Shown here piece by piece: positions 1 through 10,243 of a DNA stretch of 64,000 nt. The stretch's first letter is position 1, and each line of letters begins with the position of its first letter. Location of the stretch: NCBI RefSeq assembly GCF_014066305.1, contig NW_023501053.1, forward strand, positions 514,501 to 578,500. Reading direction: 5' to 3'. This stretch comes from Letharia columbiana. Taxonomy: Eukaryota > Ascomycota > Lecanoromycetes > Lecanorales > Parmeliaceae. The notes below the pieces were generated by a model. The model saw only the letters and a list, made by a program, of their open reading frames with translations. It did no database searches and was not told the origin of the DNA. The translations under genes and the position numbers were made by a program.

Positions 1-855
1 AGATAAAGCGAATATCGAGATATATTATAAAGATAATATATTTTAAAGTAAATATTTTAAAGATAATAACGAGTATAGAAAAGATTATAAGAAAGATAAT
101 ATATAATTATATAACTTCGTTAAGCGAGCTAATAAGTATATACATAATTATATAAAGTATTATTATTAAATAAATATAACTATATAGAAATATTAAGAAT
201 ATTAAGAGTACTAAGTATTTTAGCGCTATTTAGAACTTTTAATATCGATCTTTATAGATATAATAAGTTATCTTTATTTCTTATAACGTTATTTTTTAAG
301 AGATTAAAATTATCTAATAAATTTAATAGCTCGAGTTAAAAAGTAATATTTTAAAGTAATTCTTATAATATAATTTATTATTACTATAAAAATTCGAACT
401 CTTTTTAAAATTAATCTTTTTAAGAAGATATTCTAAGTTCGATAAAATAAATATAAATAGTCTTTTTTATAGATGTGGTCTTTAATAATAAACTTAGTAT
501 TTTTAAAATTTAATTAAAAAGAAGTAATTATAGAAGAAGTATATAAAGTAATATTAGTAAATAAAGGGTTCTTAAATCGATAAAATACTAGAATATTTCT
601 TTTAAAAATATTAAGAATATTTTAAAAAGTAGTCTTATCGATAGCTTAATTATATAATTAGCTTAATACTTCTATAGACTATAATTATACTCTAATATAT
701 TTATCTCTTATAAAGATATTTTAATTAATTTAAAAAGATTTAAAGTTATTTTTAACGATTTAAATAATTAGATAATAAATATTCTTATTAAAAAGATTTA
801 TAAAAGAGTAATTATATTTAAATTAGTTCGAAAATTAAAATATAAAAATTATAGT
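1..855. repeat. RIP-degraded DNA of unresolved family
   Basis: No gene is visible. The stretch has the same loss of CpA/TpG and excess of TpA as the rest of the window, so it was probably repetitive before mutation. Around 660-800 a plus-strand reading gives short protein-like runs once TAG and TAA are ignored, but nothing that can be tied to a family. It abuts the outer end of the E0 5' LTR at 856. Confidence 0.4.
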
Positions 856-1480
856 TATTAAAATTTGAATTATATAATTTTTAGCGTTTTAGAAATTATA
901 TAATATAATTATATAATATATTTTAGCGTATTTATATCTAATTGCTCTTTTCTTTATAATAACTCTATTAATATATATAAAAGAATAAAATAAAGCTAAG
1001 CTTAAAAATCTTAAATTTATATATATAATTAATTATTAATTTAAAGTTACTATACTTTTTAATTAGATTAATTAATTTATTATAAATAAATAAATTAGTA
1101 TCTATAATTATCAAAATCTCGCCCTCTTACGCCTTCCTTATTAAAAAAATAGATATATATTATTAACATATAGAATTACTTTTTTATTTTCTATTAAAAT
1201 TTTAAGATTTTTTTTTAAATTTTAAAGCGCTATTTATGCTTTTCGAATTTTTAAAAAAAAATTTAAAATTTAGTCTTATAATTATTAAAGCGTAAGAAAT
1301 TTAAATATCGCTTATTAAAGTTCGCTCGATAGTCGCCGAATAGCTCGCTTATTAAAGTTCGCTTATTAAAGATTATTTATCTACTTATTCGATAGTCTTA
1401 ATTAAAAAAATAATTATAAATTTAATTTATAAATCTTTACTCGTAGTTAATAATTAAGTATCTTATCTTATATTTTTATA
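856..1480 (+). repeat. E0 5' LTR, split by an S repeat
   Basis: After removal of the S insertion the LTR is about 150 bp, matching the 149-152 bp of the E1 and E2 LTRs. It reads as the reverse complement of the copy at 6884-7032. It starts TATTAAAATTTGAAT (from TGTTGAAA) and ends CTTATATTTTTATA (from TTTTCACA). Heavy RIP has removed the CACGTG boxes kept in other copies. The next bases, GATTATAAGC, are shared with E1 and E2 and mark the start of the internal region. Confidence 0.8.
971..1445 (-). mobile_element. S-family short repeat, copy B
   Basis: Reverse-complement copy of the element at 4311-4909. Shared landmarks are the outer end (ATATATATAAAAGAATAAAA, GTATATATAATAG in copy A), a segment corresponding to the reverse complement of GGTTGCGGACGC, a run of GCTTATTAAAG, and the inner end TTTACTCGTA. 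It lies inside the E0 5' LTR. It lacks the internal duplication of copy A and is RIP-mutated. No clear target-site duplication can be read: the left flank ends CTCTATTA and the right flank begins GTTAATAA. Confidence 0.75.
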
Positions 1481-3640
1481 GATTATAAGCTTAAGCTCTA
1501 TTTAATAATTATTATATTATAATTACTATTCGCCTTTATAATTATAACTATTTTTAAACTTTTAATATTTATTTTATAATATTTAAAGTCTATTATATAG
1601 AGATAATAATAGCTATAAAGATATTTTTTTAATCTTCTTAATAAGAATATTTCCTTTTTTTAAAATAATTATAGATTTAAATAAGTATAATTCGCTAATA
1701 ATATAAAGAGCTAAAAATCGCTTTTATCTCTATTTTAAATAAGTTAAAATATATTATCTCTAATTAAAATATCGAACTTATTAAGTATATTAAATATATA
1801 ATTATATCGCTATATAATTAAATTATATTATTAAGACTTTTTAAATTTTATTAAATTTTATTAAATTAGAATATTTAACTTTATTAAAAATAAAGTTATT
1901 TTATATTAATATTAATATTAATATTATATATTAATTATTAAATTAATAGCTATTAATTAAAAATAGTTAAATATTAATATTAATAGTTTAATTATAATTT
2001 AGAGTAATTTAAAGCTAATATTATTATCTTTTAATATATTTATAAATCTATTAAAATTAAAATAATAAAAATATCTTATTAATATTAATTTCTAGATTTT
2101 TAGAAACTCTTTTAAAAAAGAGAGTTAAGATTTTATTATTAAATTCTTTCTTTATAATTATTTATATTCTATTATTATAATTATAAAATTAAAATAATTT
2201 TTAAAGTCTTATAATAGTAGCTAGCGATATAAATATTTTAGATTTAAATCCTTAAATAAATAATATAAGAAAGATATTAATTCCTCTTTAAGAAGAAAAT
2301 TCGTATATTTATAATAATTATATTTTATATAATTCTATTAAAAACTAGTCTTTATTTATAAATTATTTTTATTATTAAATATCTTTTATTTTAATTATAT
2401 TATTTATATTTATTATAACTCTATATATAAATATTTCTTATTTTTTATATAAAAATTTAAAGTTTAAAGATAATAGTTAACTAGTATTAATAAGATTTTT
2501 AAAAACTCTAATAATAATTAAAGTATTTATTCTACTTTCGCTATTTTATTAAATAATAATTTTATTAATTTTAAATTTAAAGTTAGTAAAGATATTCTTA
2601 GTTTTTTAAGTAATATTAAACTATTTAATCTTTATATTAAAAAGTTTATTATACTTACTTTAAAACTACTTTTAAAGTTTTTTTTAATTTAATAACTTTA
2701 TTTAAAATAGTAATTAAATTATTATTATTATCGCCGCTATTATTCTTTTTATTAATATTTTATATATCTTTATCTAAATTATCTTTTAATAATAATAAAT
2801 TTAAATAATTAATTATAGCGCTTTATAATTAATATTTTTAATTAATTTTAATTTAATAAAAATAGTTTCTCTTTAATTTTTATCGCTATTCTAAAATTTA
2901 ATATAGAATATATTAAATAAAAATAAGATATTAAAAATTAATTAATATTTAAAAATTTTTATTTTTTTATTAAAACTATTAGAATTTAAAATTTATATAA
3001 TTATTTTTTAATATCTTAAATATAATAATTATTAGCTTATCGAGATTAATTATAATAATAATTTTTTTTAAATAATATTAAACGCTATTATTAAATATTA
3101 TAAATTTAAAGACTTTAAACTTTATATAAAGTTAATTTATTAATTATTTAATATTACTCTTATTTTTAAAAAAAAAATTTATTAATATAAAAAAGATTTT
3201 TATAAAATAATTATTAAAATTACTAATTTATATAAAATATTTATTTTATTAAACCTCTTTTTAATTTAACTCTTTTTTATAAAACTTAAAAACTTCTTTA
3301 ATATCTTTATAATAATTTATATTTAAATTTATAAATTATATAATAATAAGATTATTAAATTTAATAAAGTTATTTATATTATAATAAATAAAAAGATTTA
3401 TTTATTATTATTTAAAAATAATAATATTATTATATATATTATTTATAATAATAATAATAAAAGTAAAGATAAATAATTCGCTAGATATTATAAAACTAGC
3501 GATTTAAAAATTAATCGCGAAATTTATCTCTTATATAAAATTATTTAATATAAATATAATTTTTCTTTTATTAAATATTAAATTAAATTCTTTTATTTAA
3601 AACTCGAAAAGTTTATATTAAATAAGAAAAAGAAGAAGAA
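1481..3640 (+). pseudogene. E0 Copia gag-region remnant
   Basis: Region between the LTR and the protease motif, collinear in inverse orientation with 36750-38983 of E1, so the two copies support each other. All frames are closed by RIP stops. A Lys-rich stretch near 3620-3650 is followed by a basic segment (SIKRKRIKKIFF) that is conserved in E1. The assignment to gag rests on position (LTR, this region, protease, integrase), not on a recognised gag domain. Confidence 0.55.
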
Positions 3641-4310
3641 AGCTTAAATTATTATAATTAATTTTAATAATATAAAAGAGAGCTTTAGTATTAAGCGTAA
3701 GCGTATTAAAAAGATATTCTTTAACGTCTTTACTCTAGAGAAGAATAAATATCTTAATATTAATTATATCTTTTTAAAAGAATTAAATTCGATTATATAT
3801 TATATAAATTTTAATTTTAATAATTTTAATATTCTCGATATAATTAATAATAAGAAAGTTATTAACTTAATAATTATTAATTTTAATTTAAAGTATAACT
3901 TAATAATAGCTAATTTTATTAATCTATACTTTTATATAATAATAAACTCTAATTACTCTTATTATTCCTTCGCTAATTATTTAATATTTATTATTTATAA
4001 AAAAATCTACTCTCGCTTTATTTATAATATCGAAAATAATTAAATTTAATCTCTTAATCGCGATATTATTAATTTAAATTACTTTATTTAAGATAAGTAT
4101 ATAAATATTACTCTATTTAATATCTTATATATACTCGATATAGATATTAATCTTTTTTTTATTAATAAACTCTTAGATTTTAATATTATAATCGTTTTTT
4201 ATAAGATTAACTACGCTCTAATTAAAAACGATTTAAAGCTTATAAATACTTATAATTAAGATTTATTTTTTCTCGACCTCTAAAATAGTTTAAATAGTAT
4301 TTTAATAATA
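3640..4310 (+). pseudogene. E0 Copia protease remnant
   Basis: Aspartic protease part of a Copia polyprotein, which would cut the Gag-Pol precursor inside the particle. Around 3940-4010 the frame reads NSNYSYYSFANY, which fits a DSGCSHHSFADY-type active site after G-to-A and C-to-T changes (Asp to Asn, Gly to Asn, Cys to Tyr, His to Tyr). E1 has the same motif inverted near 36500-36570. The reading continues through YKKIYSRFIYNI. An S element breaks it at 4311. Confidence 0.65.
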
Positions 4311-4909
4311 TACGAGTAAAGGCCTATGAATTAAATTCATAACCATTTTTTTTGATTAGGGCTGTCGAGTAAATTTTGATAAGCGATCTTTGGTGAGCAA
4401 TATCTGAATTCCTTGCTTTTAAATATCTATAAGACTAAATTTAATAATTCTTTTTTTATCTGAAAGCCCACATTTTATTCTATAATTTAAAAAAAAAATC
4501 TCAAAATTTTAATAGAAAACAAAAAAGTTATTCTAAAATTAAATAATGTGTACCTGATTAAGGCTGTCGAGCGAACTTTGATAAGCGATATTTGAATTCC
4601 TTGCGCTTTGATAATCATACACTAAACTTAGAAATTCTTTTTTTATCTGAAAGCCCACATTTCGTTCTATAATTTAAAAAAAAATCTCAAAATTTTAATA
4701 GAAAACAAAAAAGTTATTTTATGTGTCAATAACGTACACCTAATTTTTGATGAGGAGGCGTAAAAGGGCGAGATTTTGATGGTTGCGGACGCTAATTTAT
4801 TTACCCGCGGTGTCTAACCAAAAAGCGTAGACCTATCGAATTAATGATTGGCTGCACATACAAATTCAAGGTTTTCAAGCTCAGCTCTATCTTATTCTAT
4901 TATATATAC
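4311..4909 (+). mobile_element. S-family short repeat, copy A, little RIP
   Basis: A 599-bp insertion in E0 that keeps many CpA dinucleotides, unlike its surroundings. It starts TACGAGTAAAGGCC, carries a perfect 17-nt palindrome at 4325-4341 (TATGAATTAAATTCATA), a roughly 200-bp internal tandem duplication, and a conserved 3' half (GGTTGCGGACGC, CTCAGCTCTATCTTATTC) ending CTATTATATATAC. Both flanks carry AATAATA, a possible 7-8 bp target duplication, though the site is low complexity. The two ends are not inverted repeats of each other. No coding frame is seen. Other copies: 971-1445, 56661-57054 and a partial at 53712-53860. Confidence 0.75.
4354..4739 (+). repeat. Tandem duplication inside S copy A
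   Basis: Two units begin at 4354 (GATTAGGGCTGTCGAG) and 4556 (GATTAAGGCTGTCGAG). Both run through a shared CTGAAAGCCCACATTT segment and an AATTTTAATAGAAAACAAAA segment. Copies B and C appear to carry one unit, so the duplication is specific to this copy. Confidence 0.8.
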
Positions 4910-4917
4910 TAATAATA

Positions 4918-5440
4918 TTTCTTTAAACTCGATTTATTAACTCTAGTATACTTATATAGACTATTTAAGTTAGTAGAATTTAAATAAACTCTTATTATAG
5001 TAATAGATATAGATTTTATTAAGAATATTATAAATAAGTATATTTATAAGTATTATATTATAAAGCGTTAGAAGATTATTCTCTATATTAATTCTATTAC
5101 GCTTAATATATAATTAAATAAATTTATTTATAGCGATCTCGTAAAGTTTTTATTCTCTATTAATTTTAATAGCTATAAATACTTTATAATATTTAAAAAT
5201 AATTTTATCTTCTACTTTAAAGTTTACTATATTTATTATAAGAGTAAAATCTTCGCTATATTTTTATAATTTAAGGTTTATCTTAAGTTATATAATTATA
5301 AAATCTCTTATATTCGCCTCGATAATAGAGGCGAATATATATTTAAAGTCTTTTTTAACTATCTCGCTCTATCGAGTATTAAATAAAAATTTATTATTCT
5401 TAATAATTTTTAGATAAATAATATAACTAAGCTATTATTA
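4918..5440 (+). pseudogene. E0 Copia integrase remnant
   Basis: DDE integrase of a Ty1/Copia polyprotein. At 5118-5250 the plus frame gives KFIYSDLVKFLF, then YKYFIIFKNNFIFYFKVY, matching the family pattern (H/Y)xDLVGP...YFxTFxDDxxR. At 5315-5340 IRLDNRGEYI matches the IRSDNGGEF box holding the later catalytic residues. The homologous frame lies on the minus strand of E1 near 35690-35990. Integrase before reverse transcriptase defines Copia rather than Gypsy. The call is solid; activity is lost. Confidence 0.85.
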
Positions 5441-6878
5441 TTATAGCTATAAATAATTCTATTAATATAAATTATATTATTATAATAAATTCTAATTTTA
5501 AGTATATATTTTTAAATAATATAATTATTTATTATAAGAATAAGATTTATTATACTTTTAACTTCGTTATAATAGAATTTAAAGATATCTTTATAGATTT
5601 AGAAAGTATTATAGATATTTCTAAAGAATAGTAGATATCGATTTTATTAAAGCTAGACGCTAAAGTAAAGTTATTAAAAGTTTATTTTTTTAACTATAAA
5701 GATCGAGAAGTAGTTAATACTACTTTCGATAAGTTATAATAGTAAAAAAAGCTTCGCTTTTTTATATAATTAACTTTTTATAACTAGTCTTATTTTATAA
5801 TCTAGCGAGATATATTATAAGATTATAAAGAAAGGATTATTATTAATATTCGAGGATTTAATACTATAATAGAAGATAATAATTATTTATTACTCTTATA
5901 ATTAGATATTATTATATTAATAATAGAATATATCTATATTTCTATTATAGATAAAGTTATATAATTTTATTAATTTAGTATAAAGCTTTCTAATAGATAT
6001 AAACTTATTATTATTAGCTATCGCGATTAGAAAGAATTTAATATAGTACTTATAAAATATAAAGAATCTTTATTATATATATAACGTTAGACTAATACTC
6101 TACTACGTTTACTTTATATTTTTATATATACTTTTATAAATAATATTATCGTTTTTAATAGAATCTTTTAGAAATATAAATCTTATCTTTAATAGCTATT
6201 TTAATTATTATAAGAGAAAGATACTTCTCTAATATTAATAAAATTCTTTCTAGAATTTCTATTAATAATATTATTAGAATAGCGTATTAATTCTCTTAGT
6301 ATATTTATAGTAAAAGAAAAGATTAAGATAATTATCGTACTTTAATTTCTATTAAATCTTTATAATTTAAAAATCTTTCTTAACTTAATAAGATAATTAA
6401 GAAACTCGATTTCTCGCTATATATAGCGTATTTAGCTATTATAAAAATAAAAGACTTCTCTTACTTAAATAATAATAGCTAAATTAATTACTTTCTTAAA
6501 TTAACTTAAAGTAATTATTACGTCTACTACTATTACTTCTAAAAAGTAACTTATTAAATTTATATATAAGCGAACTTCTATAAAGCTATATTACGAATCG
6601 ACTTAAAAAGAAATTTCTATCTTCTAGAATTTATAGAATACTTTTTACTTATTCTCCTTTTTAATATATTTTAATTAAAAATGAAAGTTATATATCGATA
6701 TTAATACTTTTAAAGTATAAGATTTCGCTATTATAATTTATTATATATAAAGAGAAAAAAAGAAAAATTTTCGCTAGAGGAGATATATAAGCTCTAATAT
6801 TTCTAAGTAAGTTAATTAATACTATAGAATATAATTATTACCTTAATCTATAAAATTTAAGATTACTATTATAATTTA
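5440..6878 (+). pseudogene. Unresolved coding-like remnant after E0 integrase
   Basis: Long protein-like readings survive on the plus strand if RIP stops are ignored, notably about 6300-6830. They do not match the reverse-transcriptase part of E1 or E2 by eye. The segment may be a diverged E0 pol, or another insertion whose ends are not visible. No motif allows a function. Confidence 0.35.
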
Positions 6879-6883
6879 AATAA

Positions 6884-7032
6884 TGTGAAAATATAAGGTA
6901 AGACACTTAGTTGTTAACTATGGAGTTCTATAAAAGAAAAGAGCGACTTGACACGGGCGCGCTAAGGCGTGTCACGTGACGTAGTCACGTGACCGCCAAG
7001 ACGCCAAGAGTCACGTGATTCGAATTTCAACA
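6884..7032 (-). repeat. E1 3' LTR, nearly free of RIP
   Basis: 149-bp LTR, starting TGTGAAAATATAAGG and ending GAATTTCAACA on the plus strand, so a TGTTGAAA...TTTCACA unit in E1 orientation. It retains CpA and three CACGTG palindromes, whereas its partner at 38983-39134 shows TACGTA at these places. The 5 bp outside are AATAA. Confidence 0.85.
6965..7017. promoter_or_regulatory. CACGTG cluster in LTR
   Basis: Three CACGTG hexamers at 6973-6978, 6986-6991 and 7012-7017. The first two form an inverted repeat (GTCACGTGAC twice, flanked by GGCG and CGCC). CACGTG is the core of bHLH and CBF1-type binding sites, so they may have been LTR promoter elements; that function is inferred. The same arrangement is seen near 23298-23342. 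Confidence 0.5.
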
Positions 7033-7800
7033 CTCTCCTTCGCACGTATTCTCTTATAAGCGAAATCTAGTAAATACGAAGTTTAATACTAACGATATTA
7101 AAATCGAGTAGATAAGATAAAATAACTTAATCGATTTTCGCTAAGTTATTAAAGTAAGACTAGCGTTAAATAATTAAAATAAAATTCGAGCTAGATAGTT
7201 AAGATAAGTTAGTATTAAATAATAGAGATAAAATTAAATATTAGATAGATAAGATAAATTAGTATCGAGTAATTAGCGTAAAAATATATTCTCTATATCC
7301 TCTATATCCCTACCCCCTTTATATAAATAAAATTAAAAAATATAAGATTTAAAGTTTATAATATCTAAAATAGAGTAGATAAAGTAAAAAGTCGAAATCT
7401 AAAAATAATTATATTAGACTAGGCCCTTATTAAAATTTAATCTAAATTTCACTTTTTATTAAAAAGCGGTTTTTTAAAAAATTTATTTCTAGATTATCTA
7501 GTATATATTAAAAATCGATTAATTTAAAATCGAAGAATATTTATAGAGATAATTAAAATAAGCGATTTAAGTAAATTATTTATAGTATGAAAATTAATAA
7601 AATAGCTTCTCTAAAGTAAGTGATAGTAGGTAATTTCTTTAAATTTAGATATAGATATAGTAGAATAACTTCTTTATTAGATATTATTAAAATAAGATTA
7701 TATTAAGATAGTAGTAAGATTAATAATTACTTAAGAGATAAATAAATATAGCTTTTACTCTAAGAGTATCTTAAAAAAGTAATAAATTTATCTAAGTAAA
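7033..7800 (-). other. E1 region between pol and 3' LTR
   Basis: About 770 bp between the end of the Copia frame and the 3' LTR, with no coding motif. It is collinear with 10244-10833 plus 17100-17230 of E2, with shared landmarks such as AATTAATAAAATAGCT. It is therefore part of the element family and not host DNA. Pyrimidine runs and repeated (TTAGATAGATAAGATAA)-like units occur near 7110-7260. Confidence 0.6.
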
Positions 7801-9585
7801 GGGCCTTAATAAGTCTATTAGTTATTTATTTATTAATAAAAATATATTATATATTTATAATATTATTATTAACTTTTTTTTATATAAAATAGTAGATAAT
7901 ATTAATATATTTAATATAAATATAGAATTAAGTATTCTTTACGAGAATAATTATATTTTAATTATTATCGAAAATAATAATAATTTTAGAGTCTATATTA
8001 TCGAGGGAAGAAGTTATTAAATAAATCTTTTAATTAAATTATTTCTTTAATAGTCTATATCTAATTAATATACTTTATCTTATAAATAAATAATACTATA
8101 ATAACTTAACGCTTAAATAATTAATTAATTATATTACTTTTTATATTAAAGAGATAATTAGATATAGATTTTTAAGTTATATTATTAATCTAATTAGAAT
8201 TAATATAATTAATAAGCTCTTAAAGAAAGCCTTTATATATAAATTTATAATATATTATATCTTTTAAATATCGAAAGATTTAAATAATTATATTTTAATA
8301 TATTAAAGTTAAATTAACTAAGTAGCGATTTATTAATAATATCGTATAAGCGATATTAGAATAAATATCGAGTATAATATATATAAGAGATCTTATCGTA
8401 GATTAATAATTCTTTTATAATTTCCTTAAGACGATATAATTCTCTTTAATAAAAGTTAATTTATAACTAATTTCGAGAGATATTAATATTAAAATAAGAT
8501 TTTAATAATTAAAATAGTTTAAGAATTAAATAATATAAGAATTAAATAATATAAGTCTCTTATTTTAAGCGAAGAATATCGTTATAATAATTTCTCTTAA
8601 TAATTATATTTAAATAGTAAATATATAATTTTAAATTTAATATATAAAACTTCGCGTTAAGTTTCTTTTTAATCTATTAAATTCTAATTTTAATAAAATT
8701 AATAATTAAAATATCGTTAATATAGAGCGCTATAATAGTACTCTTCTTAAGATTTATAAATACGCTATTATTTAATTTAATAGAGAGAAGAAAGTTTAAC
8801 TTCTTTATATATTTCGAGAAATATTAATATTAAATTTAAAAAGATTACTTTAAACTATAAAATATCTTATTTAACTTATAGATCTTAATATTATCTTTAT
8901 TAAAGTTATTAAATTAACGTATATAAATCTCTTTTTTTATATTATTATATAAAAAGATAATTTTAATATTTATTTACTTTAGATTTTAATTTAAGACGAT
9001 TATAAGTATAAAAAATCGCTTTATAACTTATAAACTTTATTATTAATATAAAAGTATTATAATAATTATAGCTCTTCTATTAACGTTTATAATCGAATAA
9101 CGAGAATAACTAGACTTCGAGAATCTTGGCATACTAACATTAGCGCATAGAGATAATTGGTCAAATTTGATAGGGCTATTACTAGTGTTCTCCATAATAA
9201 AGCTACTACTAGTCACCTTTCTCCGCTATTTCAGTTCATAAACCGTGTGTAATGTAGTAAAATAATGATGTATTTGTCTATGTAGTGGCCTTTAAATAGG
9301 TCTATATGGTAGTCAATTGAGTTAATTAAGCCCCTCGGAGAATAAATCGCTTTATACAGAGAACGTCGCCTGAATACGACTGTTTTCCCTCTCAAATTGA
9401 ACTTTATTATTTTGCAGAAAGACCCTTACTGACAAATCTATACTACATGCGGTTAGACTACTAAATTCTATATATGCTTACTAAGATTCTCGAAGCCCAG
9501 TTATTCTCGTTATTCGATCATAAACGTTATTCGAATTTTTAAATAATCTAATATATCTTATAGTAAATAATTTTCTTATTAAGAC
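7800..9585 (-). pseudogene. E1 Copia reverse transcriptase-RNase H remnant
   Basis: Minus-strand pol remnant. At 8710-8724 the frame reads YINDI in the context TIIALYINDILIIN, the Copia YVDD catalytic box. Upstream (8780-8980) are KRFIYVNL and SNLFKFNINISRN, in place of EEIYMxQP and KSLYGLKQSPR. Downstream at about 8306-8375 LIYIILDIYSNIAYTILLIN matches LMYLxLGTRPDIAYAVxxLS, which joins RT to RNase H. A MITE (9088-9522) interrupts the frame and F interrupts it again at 9586. The 5' continuation is at 34524. Confidence 0.88.
9088..9522. mobile_element. 435-bp MITE with 40-bp terminal inverted repeats
   Basis: Non-coding DNA element. The left end TATAATCGAATAACGAGAAT and the reverse complement of the right end TATGATCGAATAACGAGAAT match over about 40 bp with three transitions. 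AACGTT lies directly outside both ends (9082-9087 and 9523-9528) and looks like a 6-bp target duplication, although the hexamer is itself palindromic. The interior keeps CpA (for example CTAGTCACC, AACCGTGTG), so it escaped most RIP. It sits inside the E1 reverse transcriptase. No superfamily is assigned. Confidence 0.85.
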
Positions 9586-9590
9586 TTTAT

Positions 9591-9782
9591 TATTACGTTC
9601 TCGATATAGCGTAAGAAATCTTACTAGCGTAACTTAATATATCGCTTTCTTTCTTCGTAAATATTTATAGCTTTAGCTTAATTAATTATTTAATTATAAT
9701 TAGAATTAAGAAATATCTTTCGCTTCTTTATAAAACTTCTTTTTAAAAGTATATATATACTTCTTATATAGTAACTCTAATA
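9591..9782 (+). repeat. F 5' LTR
   Basis: 192 bp, TATTACGTTCTCGATATAGCG to AGTAACTCTAATA, originally perhaps TGTTA...TAACA. It pairs with 34327-34518 and 32753-32982. It carries more RIP than the 3' LTR. Confidence 0.85.
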
Positions 9783-9919
9783 ATTAATAGCAATATCTAC
9801 TTTTCTATATTCTTTAATTATTATCTTTATTATTTTTATATTAAAGATATTATTCTTATATTAAGAAGTTTTTTTCTCTATTATTTTTTTAAAGAAAGAA
9901 TTTTTTTCTAAAAGAAAGA
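9783..9919 (+). other. F leader segment 5' of the E2 insertion
   Basis: Short non-coding stretch after the F 5' LTR that continues at 23362 once E2 is removed. A typical tRNA primer-binding site (TGG...) cannot be recognised directly after the LTR. It is pyrimidine-rich with AAAGAAAGAA motifs. Confidence 0.5.
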
Positions 9920-9924
9920 ATCGC

Positions 9925-10243
9925 TGTTAAAATATGAGGTAGAATACTTAGTTATATTAATTATAGTGTTATGACCATGGCTGTACCTGCCGATATCACG
10001 GCTTGACACGGCTTGACATGGCTTAGCGCTTGGCATAGCTTGGCACTCGATACCTTAGCAGTAGCTTTCCTTAGAAGAACGAACATAACTTTTACCATCA
10101 AAACCTTGTGCTTGTACTTGTAACATAACTATAGAGTTCTATAGAAGGAAAGAGCGACTAGATACGAATATACTAAGGCGTATTATATGATTATATTACG
10201 TAATCGCTAAGACGCTAAGAATTATATAATTTAAATTCTAATA
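9925..10243 (-). repeat. E2 3' LTR with nested insertion
   Basis: Starts TGTTAAAATATGAGG and ends TTCTAATA on the plus strand. The right half is strongly RIP-mutated (CACGTG boxes changed to forms such as TACGTA). It is interrupted at 9967-10125. Confidence 0.85.
9967..10125. mobile_element. 159-bp RIP-free insertion in the E2 LTR
   Basis: Insertion of sequence rich in CpA (ATCACGGCTTGACACGGC) into an otherwise RIP-mutated LTR. It starts TGTTATGACC and ends TTGTAACA, giving TGTTA/TAACA ends. The flanks TAATTATAG (9958-9966) and TAACTATAG (10126-10134) look like a 9-bp target duplication with one C-to-T change, as in Mutator-like elements; a solo LTR is another reading. The interior has short GGCTTGACA/GGCTTGGCA repeats. 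It is too short for a coding role. Confidence 0.7.

Larger units (their letters stand above)
856..6878 (+). mobile_element. Copia element E0, 5' LTR to integrase, 3' part lost
   Basis: Ty1/Copia LTR retrotransposon remnant on the plus strand. It begins with an LTR (856-1480) of the same family as E1 and E2. Gag-like, protease and integrase remnants follow in Copia order. Two S-family repeats (971-1445 and 4311-4909) interrupt it. Removing the second rejoins a sequence collinear with the reverse complement of the E1 5' half (about 35700-38983). E1 is inserted at 6879-6883, so the E0 reverse transcriptase and 3' LTR are not found on this side, and no convincing continuation is seen after 39139. 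From about 5440 the similarity to E1 fades, so the last 1.4 kb may belong to something else. Confidence 0.8.

Noticed and set aside
856..7032. A 6-kb DNA transposon with 145-bp terminal inverted repeats (856-1480 and 6884-7032).
   Set aside because: The two repeats are inverted, but each belongs to a different Copia element: integrase lies on the plus strand in E0 and reverse transcriptase on the minus strand in E1, and matching direct-repeat partners with 5-bp duplications are found for E1 and E2.
9120..9490. Possible host gene fragment because of normal composition.
   Set aside because: It is the interior of a MITE bounded by 40-bp TIRs. No frame longer than a few dozen codons is evident.
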